DNA of 64,000 nucleotides from Roseibium aggregatum IAM 12614 (lineage in GTDB: Bacteria > Pseudomonadota > Alphaproteobacteria > Rhizobiales > Stappiaceae), in assembly GCF_000168975.1 (NCBI RefSeq), contig NZ_AAUW01000002.1, positions 1 through 64,000 on the forward strand, given 5' to 3'. The position numbers were made by a program, and so were the translations under genes. The notes under the pieces were generated by a model that was not told the DNA's origin, ran no database searches, and saw only the letters and a list, made by a program, of their open reading frames with translations. Below are positions 29,912 to 38,537 of this stretch, piece after piece (the first letter of the stretch is position 1; the number at the start of each line of letters is the position of its first letter).

Positions 29912-31144
29912 TCAACCCTTGACGCTGCCGGCCGTCAGGCCCTGGACAAGGAAACGTTCGAACCACAGGAAAATGAAAAGGACGGGCACGGTCGCAATCA
30001 CCGCGCCCGCCATGAGATGCTGACGCGGCACCTCGGAGGAATTGAGGGACACAACTCCGCGCGACAGCGTGAAGATGTCCGGATCGTCCAGGAACATGAA
30101 CGCGAACAGGAATTCGTTCCAGGCGATCATGAAGACGTAAAGCGAAACGGAGGCCAGCGCCGGCAGGGACAGCGGCAGGGTGATCTTCAGGATCACGCCG
30201 ATGCGCGACAGCCCATCCATCAGCCCGGCTTCTTCCAGTTCGGACGGCAGACCGCGGAAGTAGCCCTGCAGCATGTAGAGCGCGACCGGGATCGTGGTGG
30301 CCGGATAGACGATGAGAAGGCCGGTGAGCGTATTGCGCAGGCCAAGCTGCGAGAACACCGCATAGAGCGGGATCACCAGAACAATGGCCGGCACCATGTA
30401 GATGAGCAGCACGGAGCGGGCGAGGAACGCCTGCCCCGGAAACCGCAAGCGCGACACAGCATAGGCGCCTGGCACCGAGAACAGAAGCGTCAGCACGACG
30501 GTTGCCACGGAAACGAAGGCGGACACCATCAGGTAGCGGCCGAAATTGAACTGGGTGAACAGCTCGACATAGGACCGGAACAGACCGCTGATGCCCTGAC
30601 TGACATCGATCGACAGGTCCAGCGGGTTGGCGAGAAGTGCCTGCTGGCTTTTCAGCGACGTCATGATCATGACGTAGAACGGCAAGGCCACGATGATGGA
30701 AAAGACGACGAAGCCGATGCCCTTGGCAATGCGGATATAGACCACCTCGCGCTCGTAGCGCGACATGGCGCCAAGCTGGGCGCCGCTGAGACAGATGGCA
30801 TTGGCACCGGCAACACCGACGATAAACAGCACCAGACCGAGGCCCTGCCACAACGTGTGCTGCCCAAGCGACAGACCGAAGGGAGCCGCGAAGGAGGCCG
30901 CGATCAGGACGACGAACAGGACAGCCGCCGACAGACCCCTGTCCGCCATTGCACCAGCGTGGCCCGTCGACTGCCGCCACACCAGAACAAGAGCACTGAC
31001 AAGACCGGCAAGACCTGCGGCGGATGCCTGCGGCAGGGCCACGTCTCCTGTGACCAGCGTCAGCGTGACCCCGATCACCACCATGGCTGTTACGCCCCAG
31101 ATGAGGCCCGTCAGGGCAACCAGAACGATGCTGCCGGGTTTCAT
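29912..31144 (-). CDS. CUT1 sugar ABC transporter permease with extra N-terminal membrane segments (MalG-like)
   Basis: The 410-residue permease has a canonical MalG-like core that starts near residue 130 (IAKGIGFVVFSIIVALPFYVMIMTS) and has the EAA loop EEAGLMDGLSRIGVILKITLP. Before it lie about 120 residues with four additional hydrophobic segments (about 5-30, 40-57, 70-93, 96-118). MalG-type permeases are normally 275-300 residues with six segments. The ATG overlaps the stop of the partner permease gene (ATGA) and is preceded by AAGGAGGAAGG, so the extension is translated and not a start-site error. Confidence 0.88.
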   Translation of the reverse strand: MKPGSIVLVALTGLIWGVTAMVVIGVTLTLVTGDVALPQASAAGLAGLVSALVLVWRQSTGHAGAMADRGLSAAVLFVVLIAASFAAPFGLSLGQHTLWQGLGLVLFIVGVAGANAICLSGAQLGAMSRYEREVVYIRIAKGIGFVVFSIIVALPFYVMIMTSLKSQQALLANPLDLSIDVSQGISGLFRSYVELFTQFNFGRYLMVSAFVSVATVVLTLLFSVPGAYAVSRLRFPGQAFLARSVLLIYMVPAIVLVIPLYAVFSQLGLRNTLTGLLIVYPATTIPVALYMLQGYFRGLPSELEEAGLMDGLSRIGVILKITLPLSLPALASVSLYVFMIAWNEFLFAFMFLDDPDIFTLSRGVVSLNSSEVPRQHLMAGAVIATVPVLFIFLWFERFLVQGLTAGSVKG

Positions 31145-32445
31145 AGCCCTTCCTCCTTCGGCGAGAAGCGGATGAACAGGGTGGCGAAGGTGACGAGGAC
31201 GACGAACACGACAACCGCGACAGCCGCACCGGCGCCCAGATTGGACAGGGCGAAACCCTGTTCGTAGACATCGACGGTCAGCGTGCGGGTGCCCGCATTG
31301 CCGCCGGTCAGAAGGAAGATGTCGTCGAATTTGTTGAAGGTCCAGATGAAGCGCAGCAGGAACAGGACTGAGAGGATGCCCATGAGCTGCGGCAGCGACA
31401 GGTACCAGAATTGCTGCAAGGGCGTCGCCCCGTCCATTTCGGCAGCCTCGTACATATCCGTGTTGATCGACTGCATGCGCGCCAGGATGAACAGGAAAGA
31501 CAGCGGGAAGTAGCGCCACGCCTCAAAGGCGATCACCGTCGTCAACGCCAGTGGAAACTCCATCGGAATGCCGAGGAAGGAAAACTCGATCGCCCGCTGC
31601 CCGAAGAAATTGATCGGATCGGCAATGACGCCCATCTTGGTCAAGAGGGCATTCAGCGTGCCGGAGAACGGGTCGAACAGCACCACCCAGGTAAAGGCGA
31701 CGGCAATCACGGGCGAGACGTAGGGAAACAGGAACAGGCCGCGCAGGACACCCCGACCCGGAAAGGCCGTGTTCAGGAGCTGCGCCGCGAAGAGCCCCAG
31801 CACCAGGGCCCCGCCCGTGCCGAAGATTGTGTAGTAGAAGGTGATGCGCAGCACGGACCAGAATTCGTCCGCGCTGAAGATGCGGCTGAAGTTCTCGAAC
31901 GTGAATTCGAAGTTGGTCAGCACGTTGTTGGCGTCCCCGGTAATCACGGGTTCGCTGGCCCGTTCGGGTCGATTTGCATCCAGAAATGCTTGTGAAACCG
32001 TTCCCACCAGCTCGACGTCGCCGCGCCAGCCGGGCGCCACCATGCCAAGGTCGCAGGTCATCTTCGAGCCGTTCAGCGAACAGCCTTCGGAGTGCGAGGT
32101 CACCGTGAAGCCTTCCGGCACCACATCGCTCAGCGTCACGTTGCGGATTTCCTCGTCCTGCGAGGAGTTGCGCAGCCGGTATTCCAGCCGGGCCTCGTCG
32201 CCCGGCGCTTTCGGCCGGCCACGCACCCGTTCGTTGACGAGCACGGTCGGCGGCCGCAGGTCTGCAAGCTGAACCGGTTTCACGCTGATCCAGAAATTGG
32301 CAAGCAAAGGTCCGGCAACAATCATCAGGATGATCGCAAATGTCGGTGCCAGCATCAGATAAGCCAGCCACATTTCGCGACGCTGCATCGGGCCGATGCC
32401 TTTCGGTGGCCCTGAGGACGCGTCGGCTTGGGATTTGGTGTTCAT
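31141..32445 (-). CDS. CUT1 sugar ABC transporter permease with an inserted DUF11-like periplasmic domain (MalF-like)
   Basis: The 434-residue permease has its first transmembrane segment at about 27-53 and the permease core from about 200 onward, with EAA loop EAAEMDGATPLQQFWYLSLP. Between them (about 78-175) is a beta-rich insert with NVTLSDVVPEGFTV, GCSLNGSKMTCDLG (Cys122 and Cys131) and GDVELVGTV. That is the pattern of DUF11/Ig-like repeats of bacterial surface proteins. By topology the insert faces the periplasm, where it could contact the binding protein, as the P2 loop of E. coli MalF does with MalE. The start at 32445 is preferred to in-frame starts further upstream because it directly precedes the permease N-terminus. 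Confidence 0.88.
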   Translation of the reverse strand: MNTKSQADASSGPPKGIGPMQRREMWLAYLMLAPTFAIILMIVAGPLLANFWISVKPVQLADLRPPTVLVNERVRGRPKAPGDEARLEYRLRNSSQDEEIRNVTLSDVVPEGFTVTSHSEGCSLNGSKMTCDLGMVAPGWRGDVELVGTVSQAFLDANRPERASEPVITGDANNVLTNFEFTFENFSRIFSADEFWSVLRITFYYTIFGTGGALVLGLFAAQLLNTAFPGRGVLRGLFLFPYVSPVIAVAFTWVVLFDPFSGTLNALLTKMGVIADPINFFGQRAIEFSFLGIPMEFPLALTTVIAFEAWRYFPLSFLFILARMQSINTDMYEAAEMDGATPLQQFWYLSLPQLMGILSVLFLLRFIWTFNKFDDIFLLTGGNAGTRTLTVDVYEQGFALSNLGAGAAVAVVVFVVLVTFATLFIRFSPKEEGL

Positions 32446-32559
32446 GTTTCCGCCCGGGGTCTTGATCCCGTTCTGCCGCTGGTACCGTTCCGGCACCAAC
32501 CGGCAACTGTCTGGAGCTCCATCAGGACTGCGGACATGGCCGCAGCAGAAGATGGGGAA

Positions 32560-32639
32560 GGACCGGGCATCCGATAGACGCCCGGTCCGGGCCGTTATGT
32601 GCGGGCTTTCCCACCCCTAAGTGGGGTCTTGAGGGGTGG
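32560..32639 (-). terminator. Two intercistronic stem-loops after the sugar-binding-protein gene
   Basis: CCACCCCT (32611-32618) pairs with AGGGGTGG (32632-32639), and GGACCGGGC (32560-32568) pairs with GCCCGGTCC (32580-32588). They sit between the binding-protein stop and the first permease gene and have no T run. A role in limiting or stabilising expression is likely. Confidence 0.6.
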
Positions 32640-32646
32640 AAACGCG

Positions 32647-33996
32647 TTACTGGATCTTGGCCAGTTCTTCGTTGAGCTTGGCAACGGTTGCCGCTGCATC
32701 GCGCTCGTCGTCGATGTATTCACGCACCAGACGGTTCATCACCTGGCTGTTGATCATCTTGGACGCGAGCGAAAGCTGGCCTTCCTTGACGCCCCAGCGG
32801 CTGGCGGTGTCGAGACCGGACACGATGGTCTTGATGGTGTCCGCGTCGTAGAGATCCGTCAGCGGTGCCTTGCGGTCGACGCCGACCGGAAGCTTCGCCC
32901 AGCCATCGACGAATTCGGTCGCATTGTCGGCCGTACCGCGGCGGATCGGGAACTTGCCTTCCGGCGCAATCGACAGCGTCGAGAGGTATCCCTCGTCCAT
33001 GGAAAATTCGACGAATTGCATGGCCGCTTCCGTGTCCGCATCGTTGGTGATGCCGAAATAACGGATGTCAGCCCAGGCAGCGCCATCGGGATTGGACGGA
33101 CCGCTCAAGGTGGTGACGACACCGGTCTTGGACGCAAGCTCCTTGGAGGTCGGGTCACCGGTGATGGTCGGCGGGGCGCTGTCACGCAGGCCAGCAAGCT
33201 CATCGAGGATGAACGGCGACCAGATGACCATGGCTGCTTTGCCGGCAAAATAAAGTTCGCGCGACTGCTTCCAGAACAGGTCCCCCGGAGGCGATGCCTT
33301 GGCGATTGCCTTGTAGAACTCGAGTGCCTCGACGGTTTTCTTCTCGTCCAGCGGCTCGAAGCCTTCTTCGCCCACCGGGCTCACACCATTGGCCAGAAGC
33401 ACATGCTCCAGCACCTGGCTCATGAAGTTTTCATCCACCTTGGTTGCGGCAACGAAGCCGAACATTTCGGGTGGATTATGCAGCTTTTCGACAGCCGCCA
33501 GAATGTCTTCATAGCTGTCCGGCGCAGCAAGACCGTTTTCTTCGAACAGGTCCTTGCGGTAGATCACCATCTGCGTCCAGCCGTCCACAGGGACGGAGGC
33601 AACGCCGTCTTCAACGGCGGCCATGGCAACCGCACCCGGTGCAAAGGTGTCAGCGCCCAGCTTCTCGAACACCTCGGTTGCAGCTTCGGTGTCCAGAATG
33701 CCGGCTTCAGCCCAGGGCAGCGCATATTGCAGCGTGTGATAGATGACGTCCGGCAAGTCACCGGCGGCAAAGGCTGCCGTGGTGCGCGTGCCGAGATCGG
33801 ACTCGGTCACCGGAATGACATTCACCTCGATGCCCGTTTTTTCCTTGAACGCAGCGGCCATTTCTTCCTGCTTGGCCAGGCGCTCCGGCTGTTCTTCTGT
33901 CGTCCAGAACCGCAACGTCTCGGCCTGTGCGGCCGTCAGACCGAACGCGAGAACACCCGCGATGGTCGAGGCCAGAAATGTCGTCCTCCCAATCAT
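32647..33996 (-). CDS. CUT1 sugar ABC transporter periplasmic binding protein
   Basis: The 449-residue family-1 binding protein has a signal peptide (MIGRTTFLASTIAGVLAFGLTAAQA). The mature start ETLRFWTTEEQPERLAKQEEMAAAF is typical of MalE-like CUT1 binders. The ATG at 33996 is one base after the lacI stop and has GGGAGAG upstream, so lacI and this gene form one transcription unit. The ligand is not readable from the sequence. The neighbouring GH63 hydrolase points to a small glycoside such as glucosylglycerate or mannosylglycerate. Confidence 0.9.
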   Translation of the reverse strand: MIGRTTFLASTIAGVLAFGLTAAQAETLRFWTTEEQPERLAKQEEMAAAFKEKTGIEVNVIPVTESDLGTRTTAAFAAGDLPDVIYHTLQYALPWAEAGILDTEAATEVFEKLGADTFAPGAVAMAAVEDGVASVPVDGWTQMVIYRKDLFEENGLAAPDSYEDILAAVEKLHNPPEMFGFVAATKVDENFMSQVLEHVLLANGVSPVGEEGFEPLDEKKTVEALEFYKAIAKASPPGDLFWKQSRELYFAGKAAMVIWSPFILDELAGLRDSAPPTITGDPTSKELASKTGVVTTLSGPSNPDGAAWADIRYFGITNDADTEAAMQFVEFSMDEGYLSTLSIAPEGKFPIRRGTADNATEFVDGWAKLPVGVDRKAPLTDLYDADTIKTIVSGLDTASRWGVKEGQLSLASKMINSQVMNRLVREYIDDERDAAATVAKLNEELAKIQ

Positions 33997-33997
33997 A

Positions 33998-35103
33998 TTA
34001 CTCTCCCTTCCTGCCGGAATATGGCTGTTGGTTCAGCCGGTCGCGGAGCGCGCTTGCAAGCGCCTCCGATGAATTTGCCGGAGCGCCGTCGGAGGCGCGC
34101 CGGATCAGGCTTGCCTTGGCAAGGGCCTGCAGATCCGTGGGGTTCTTGCCGTCCAGAACGTCGATCAGCATGCGCGCAACCCTGCCGCCTGCTTCCTGCG
34201 CGCTCTGCGAAAATGTCGTCAGCGGCGGGTCCAGATATTCGCCCACCGGCAGGCCGTCATAACCGACGATGGTGACGTCAGAGCCGACCTTCAGACCGAA
34301 CTTGCGGCAGAACTGGACCGCCCCGATGGCCAGGGCATCGGTCACGCACAAAAGGGCGGTCGGCGGCGCCTCAAGCGACAGCAGCGCCTCGGCCCCTGCA
34401 AAACCGCCCTTCTCGCTGAGCGGCTGGATGTTTTCGAGGTCCGGATCATGCGCAAGGCCCAGCGCCTCGAGGCCCTGCCGGTAACCGTCGCGCCGCTGAA
34501 GCGCGAAATTGAGTTCCATCGGACCGCCGATTAAGCCGATCCGCTCATGCCCGAGGCTGTAGAGATGGCGGACGCCATCGGCAAAGGCAGCCTCGTTGTC
34601 GATATCGAACCAGGCATAGCCGGCCGGATCGCGCGTTCGGCCGTGAGTGACAAAGGGGAAATTGTTCTCCCGCAGATAAGCGATGCGCGGATCGTCCACC
34701 TCCGTCCGGGTGACGATGAAGCCATCCACCTTGCGCCGGGCGATCAACCGCTTCACGGTTTCTATCATGTGTTCGCGTGAATGGGCCGTCGTCACCAGAA
34801 GGTCGAGCCCCAGTTCGTCGAGGGCCCTGGCGATGCCGTCGATGAATTCCGAAAGGATGGATCGGCGCCGCTGCCATGGCCAACGGGGATGACGATGCCG
34901 AGCGTGTCCTGGCGCCCGCGCTTCAGATTGCGGGCGGTGGCCGACGGCTGGTAGCCGAGATCCTGAACTGCTTTCAGGATGCGCTTGCGGGTGGCATCGG
35001 AAATATCGGTGTAATTGTTGAGGACCCGCGACACGGTTCCCTTCGCAACGCCCACATGGCGCGCCACGTCGTCAATAGTGACGGAATCGCGAAGTCGCGA
35101 CAT
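33998..35103 (-). pseudogene. LacI-family regulator with a one-base frameshift
   Basis: Residues 1 to about 83 encode a normal LacI headpiece: TIDDVARHVGVAKGTVSRVLNN, the hinge segment ATARNLKRG and then TLGIVIPVGHGSGAD. Near 34860 the frame breaks: GATCCATCC would need one more base for the next codons to read ILSEFIDGIARALDELGLDLL, which then continues without interruption to the effector domain (HERIGLIGGP, DALAIGAVQF, TIVGYDGLPV) and the stop at 33998. As written, the DNA-binding part ends after about 100 residues with a nonsense tail. Either the gene is mutated or the base is a sequencing or assembly error. The start at 35103 follows GGAGGATCG. Confidence 0.85.
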
Positions 35104-35184
35104 CGATCCTCCCTGCGAGCCTTTTTCGCTCCGGTCCCTGTCCGCCGCCGCTTTCGGCAACGGTTTGTTTTATTGAGAAAATTT

Positions 35185-35221
35185 TTACAAAACCGATTTT
35201 GTAAGTCAACAAAATCGGTTT
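35185..35221. promoter_or_regulatory. Tandem LacI-type operators ahead of lacI
   Basis: TTACAAAACCGATTTTGTAA (35185-35204) has perfect eight-base arms around a central CG, the typical LacI-family operator form. A second site, ACAAAATCGGTTT (35209-35221), has its CG centre about 22 bases away, two helical turns. Together they also form a 13-base perfect inverted repeat (35190-35202 with 35209-35221). They lie about 80-115 bases upstream of lacI and would autoregulate the whole operon. Confidence 0.75.
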
Positions 35222-35302
35222 CGGAGATGGAATATTTCTTTTTTGCAGAGCGGGAAGCAACTGAGGTTACAACGAAACATGCCGCTGCAACGTTTCGGAA
35301 AA

Positions 35303-35336
35303 CAGAAAAGGGAGGAGCATTTCCGCTCCTTCCTTT
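35303..35336 (-). terminator. Rho-independent terminator of the rbsD operon
   Basis: On the minus strand, GGAAGGAGC pairs with GCTCCTCCC (one mismatch) around GGAAAT and is followed by TTTTCTG. It lies 66 bases after the rbsD stop. Confidence 0.8.
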
Positions 35337-35401
35337 GCAAGGATCAATCTCTGGTCACCGGCCTTTGAAACAGATCCGACCGCCAACGATTACGGCGAAT
35401 G

Positions 35402-35812
35402 TCAGAACGGCACCCCGGAAACGAGAATCAGGTTGGCGTAAGGCGTGCACTCGCCGGTGCGGATAACGGCGCGTGCTTTCGAGCATCGTTCCTTGAAGTC
35501 CTCATGAGACATGCGGACGTGTTCGATGGGCTTGCCGGCATCGGCCGCCCAGTGCGCCAGCCGGACCTCGATCTGCGTAACGAGATCCTCCGAAGCTTCA
35601 TCCGCGAAGACCGCCTGCTCGACAATCATCTCATCGGCCAGCGCTTCCAGGACATCGAAAAAACCCGGAACACCCGGGCTCACCGCCAGGTCGATCACAC
35701 CGACATTGGCAGGCACCGGCAGGCCCGCATCCGCCAGGACGATTTCGTCCATATGGCCGAGCGAGGCGACCAGTTTGCTGAGGTGCCGGTTCAATAGCTT
35801 CGTACGTTTCAT
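35402..35812 (-). CDS. rbsD: RbsD/FucU-type sugar mutarotase (D-ribose pyranase)
   Basis: The 136-residue protein matches RbsD in length and motifs: MKRTKLLNRHLSKLVASLGHMDEIVLADAGLPVP at the start (His catalytic in LGHMDE) and YANLILVSGVPF at the end. It interconverts pyranose and furanose or anomeric forms of a sugar in the cytoplasm. No ribose kinase or ribose transporter is adjacent. It ends an apparent three-gene unit with glycerate 2-kinase and a CofD-like gene, so here it may act on the hexose released by the nearby GH63 enzyme. The name reflects family, not proven substrate. Confidence 0.85.
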   Translation of the reverse strand: MKRTKLLNRHLSKLVASLGHMDEIVLADAGLPVPANVGVIDLAVSPGVPGFFDVLEALADEMIVEQAVFADEASEDLVTQIEVRLAHWAADAGKPIEHVRMSHEDFKERCSKARAVIRTGECTPYANLILVSGVPF

Positions 35813-35838
35813 GGCCTTGTCCTGATGTTCGGGGGTGC

Positions 35839-37020
35839 TTACGTGAGAGAGACCAGCGTTTCGCACAGCGGCACGGGATCATAATAGGGTGCGGAGGCCT
35901 TGCTGACGAGGGCGAGCCGAACCACGGAAAGACCAAGATCCCGCAGCCCTTCCGTTTCACTTTCCGGAACCGCCTGGTCGACAATCACGAAATTCAGCAG
36001 CCGGTCCACCGGGCAGTCGCTGCCCGCGTCCCGCCTGAGATAGGCAAGCAGGGTCATCACCTTGCCCGCCACGCTCATGGTTCCGGTTTCCGGGTCATGC
36101 CCCGTTCCGGGCACATAGACCTTCGGCACCGTGCGTGCGGCGATGGCTTTTCCGACCCCAGTCGGCAAAAGGTTGGCAAGCAGGCTGGTGTAGAAGCTGC
36201 CAGGGGCATAGCAGATGATATCCGCGGACTGGATCAGGCTCCGGTTGCGGTCCGGAAAAACCGCCTCTGCCACATCCTTGCGGGACAGGCCCCGATTGAG
36301 GAAAAGGGATTTGATCGGCGACACCAGCGGCGGATGTTCCTTGCCGGTCAGAAGATGCTGGCCAATGACCACCTCGCCATTCTCCAGCTCCGCGCCCAGA
36401 TGCAGGTTGTCGTCCGTGACGGCCCGCACGGTGCCCTGAACCCCCACCAGCTTGGCCACCAGAAAGATGATCGGTTCAAGCTGCTGGTTCTGGTTGAGAT
36501 AGCCCCCGGCCAGGATCAGGTTGCCGATACTGGCGCCCCTGAGATCGAAACTATCCGGACGAGCGTTATCAAACATGCCCAACTGGTTCTGGATCAGCGT
36601 GCGCATCGGCTGCTCGATCGCCGCCACCAGAACATGCGTCCCGGCAATCATGCTTTCCAGCTCACCCGCAAGATCGGCTTGCGCCGCCGTTTTGGAAAAC
36701 CGGTGCGTGAACAGGCGAAAGACATCCGGGTGACCGAGCACCGTCTCGTCGGCAAGGGCCATCAGCCGGCTTCTGAGATCGCCTATGGCCGGCATGTTGA
36801 AGGCAATGCGGAGACCTTGCGAGCTGCCGCCGCTATCGAAGGGTGTGACCAGATGAATGGAATTATGCGTATAGCGTTTCAGGCTCTGCGCAACACCGTT
36901 GAGGGCCGATCCCCCGCTGAAAAACAGCGTCCTCGGACCAAGCTTGGGGTTGGACAGAAACCGTTCGATCCGGAAGGGATCGGGCAGGCGCGCCACACGG
37001 GTGATGGTGATTTCAGTCAA
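35839..37020 (-). CDS. CofD-related protein (2-phospho-L-lactate transferase/YvcK superfamily)
   Basis: The 393-residue protein has the CofD/YvcK nucleotide-binding opening FFSGGSALNGVAQSL, then YTHNSIHLVTPFDSGGSS, MPAIGDLRSRLMALAD and DIICYAPGSFYTSLL. The combination resembles the CofD-like member of the GAK system (ATP-grasp, amphipathic peptide, HprK-like kinase), as I remember that family, but none of the other GAK genes is present. CofD enzymes join a guanylylated phospho-acid to the deazaflavin Fo; no other F420 genes are seen. It starts at TTG (37020) with AAGGGAC upstream. It lies between glycerate 2-kinase (70 bases) and rbsD (26 bases). True activity unknown. Confidence 0.75.
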   Translation of the reverse strand: MTEITITRVARLPDPFRIERFLSNPKLGPRTLFFSGGSALNGVAQSLKRYTHNSIHLVTPFDSGGSSQGLRIAFNMPAIGDLRSRLMALADETVLGHPDVFRLFTHRFSKTAAQADLAGELESMIAGTHVLVAAIEQPMRTLIQNQLGMFDNARPDSFDLRGASIGNLILAGGYLNQNQQLEPIIFLVAKLVGVQGTVRAVTDDNLHLGAELENGEVVIGQHLLTGKEHPPLVSPIKSLFLNRGLSRKDVAEAVFPDRNRSLIQSADIICYAPGSFYTSLLANLLPTGVGKAIAARTVPKVYVPGTGHDPETGTMSVAGKVMTLLAYLRRDAGSDCPVDRLLNFVIVDQAVPESETEGLRDLGLSVVRLALVSKASAPYYDPVPLCETLVSLT

Positions 37021-37090
37021 GTCCTGTCCCTTGGGATGTCCGGCCAGATCAGCCAGGTAAAGGAAATGGGGCGCCTATCCGGCCAATGCG

Positions 37091-38347
37091 CTATCCGATC
37101 CATATGGCACGGAAATCATTGACATTCGTCAGTGTCGGTCCGGTGACAATCTGATCTCCGATCGTGTCGAAAAAGCGGTGAGCGTCATTGTTGAGCAACG
37201 CTTCTTCCACATGGGCACCGGCCGTGTCCGCCCGGGTGAGCGTATCGGGCCCGATAACGGCCCCGGCCACCTCCGCGGCGCCGTCCACCCCATCGGTATC
37301 GCAGGCAATCGCATGGATGCCCGGTGCACCACGCAAGGCGAAGGCCAGAGCCAGAGCATATTCGGCGTTGGGCCCGCCGACACCTTCACCGCGCCGGGTA
37401 ACCGTCAGCTCGCCGCCGGACAGAAGCAGCAAGGGCCGGCTGCCCTCTGGCCGTTCACTTTGACGATTCAAGGCCAGTTCGGCATGGGCGCGTGCCACGT
37501 CCCGCGCCTCGCCTTCCAGCGCATCGCCCAGGATCTCGACATCGCAGCCTTCCGCCTCCGCAAGGCTTCTGGCAGCTTCCAGAGATTGTGACGGAGCCGC
37601 GAAGATGACATTCGACACGCGGCTGAGCTTTTCGTCATCCGGCTTCAGAACGCCGCTGCCCTCAGCCAGCACGTTCTGAACCGAGTCCGGAACCTCGATC
37701 TTCCACTGGTTCAGGATGGCCTTTGCATCGTCTGCCGTGCTTTCGTCACCAACCGTCGGACCAGACCCGATCTCGGCGGGATTGTCGCCGGGCACATCGG
37801 AAATTAGCAGGGCCAGCATCTTGGCCGGATAGGCAGCAGCAGCCAGCTGGCCGCCCTTCACCCGGCTCAGATGTTTGCGCACGACATTCATCTGGCCGAT
37901 CGCAGCCCCGGAGGCCAGAAGCGCCTGATTGACCGCCTGCTTCTCGGCAAGCGTAATCTCTCCCGCAGGCGCGACAAGCAACGCCGAGGCGCCGCCGGAC
38001 ATCAGCGCCAGCACGAAGTCACCCTCACCCAGGCCGGAGACCAGCTCGATCATGCGCTCGGTTGCGACAAACCCCATTTCGTCCGGAACCGGATGCGCAG
38101 CTTCCACGATCTCGATGCCCTCGCACGGCCTCGCGTAGCCGTAGCGCGTGATCACCAGGCCTTCGCAAGGTCCCCAGACCTTTTCGACCGCCTCCGCCAT
38201 GCGGGCGGAAGCCTTGCCTGCGCCGATCACCACAACGCGGCCTGCCGGCTTTTCCGGCAGAAACCCGGCGAGGCTCTGCATCGGGTCGGCCACTTCGACG
38301 GCCCGCAGAAACAACCGCTTCAAAAAATCCTGAACGCTTTCGGCCAT
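37091..38347 (-). CDS. Glycerate 2-kinase (GckA/TtuD, MOFRL family)
   Basis: The 418-residue cytoplasmic enzyme phosphorylates D-glycerate to 2-phosphoglycerate. Motifs are VVIGAGKASARMAEA near the N-terminus, ALMSGGASALL and LISDVPGDNP in the middle, and LLLSGGELTVT, GGPNAEYALALA and ACDTDGVDG in the MOFRL C-terminal domain. Older annotations call the family hydroxypyruvate reductase TtuD; the kinase role is the characterised one. It is the first gene of the unit that continues with the CofD-like gene and rbsD, near a GH63 hydrolase whose expected product is glycerate. This links glycoside cleavage to lower glycolysis. Confidence 0.9.
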   Translation of the reverse strand: MAESVQDFLKRLFLRAVEVADPMQSLAGFLPEKPAGRVVVIGAGKASARMAEAVEKVWGPCEGLVITRYGYARPCEGIEIVEAAHPVPDEMGFVATERMIELVSGLGEGDFVLALMSGGASALLVAPAGEITLAEKQAVNQALLASGAAIGQMNVVRKHLSRVKGGQLAAAAYPAKMLALLISDVPGDNPAEIGSGPTVGDESTADDAKAILNQWKIEVPDSVQNVLAEGSGVLKPDDEKLSRVSNVIFAAPSQSLEAARSLAEAEGCDVEILGDALEGEARDVARAHAELALNRQSERPEGSRPLLLLSGGELTVTRRGEGVGGPNAEYALALAFALRGAPGIHAIACDTDGVDGAAEVAGAVIGPDTLTRADTAGAHVEEALLNNDAHRFFDTIGDQIVTGPTLTNVNDFRAIWIG

Positions 38348-38537
38348 GGCACCACTTCTTTCGTAAATCGTGTTGTCCTGTTTGAGCCCAGAACCGGAGG
38401 AATTATCAAGGCCGAAACGATGTCTTCCGGTCTGGCATGCCTCAAAACCCAGCGAAACTGTGTGCCGTGCAGCATAGAAATGTTTTGCGTTTTACCCCTG
38501 CAATCCACACATGAGCACCAATTCCACGGAGGACATG

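Larger units (their letters stand above)
35104..35401. other. Intergenic region upstream of lacI
   Basis: About 300 bases, AT-rich at 35160-35240, containing the tandem operators and presumably the promoter of the lacI-sugar operon, plus the terminator of the rbsD operon. No gene is visible. Confidence 0.6.

Noticed and set aside
33998..35103. Two separate genes, one DNA-binding and one sugar-binding
   Set aside because: The two pieces join into one ordinary LacI protein if a single base is added near 34860, so a frameshifted single gene is simpler.
35839..37020. Full GAK system or F420 biosynthesis locus
   Set aside because: Only the CofD-like member is present; no ATP-grasp, HprK-like kinase, small amphipathic peptide, cofC, cofG or cofH gene lies nearby.
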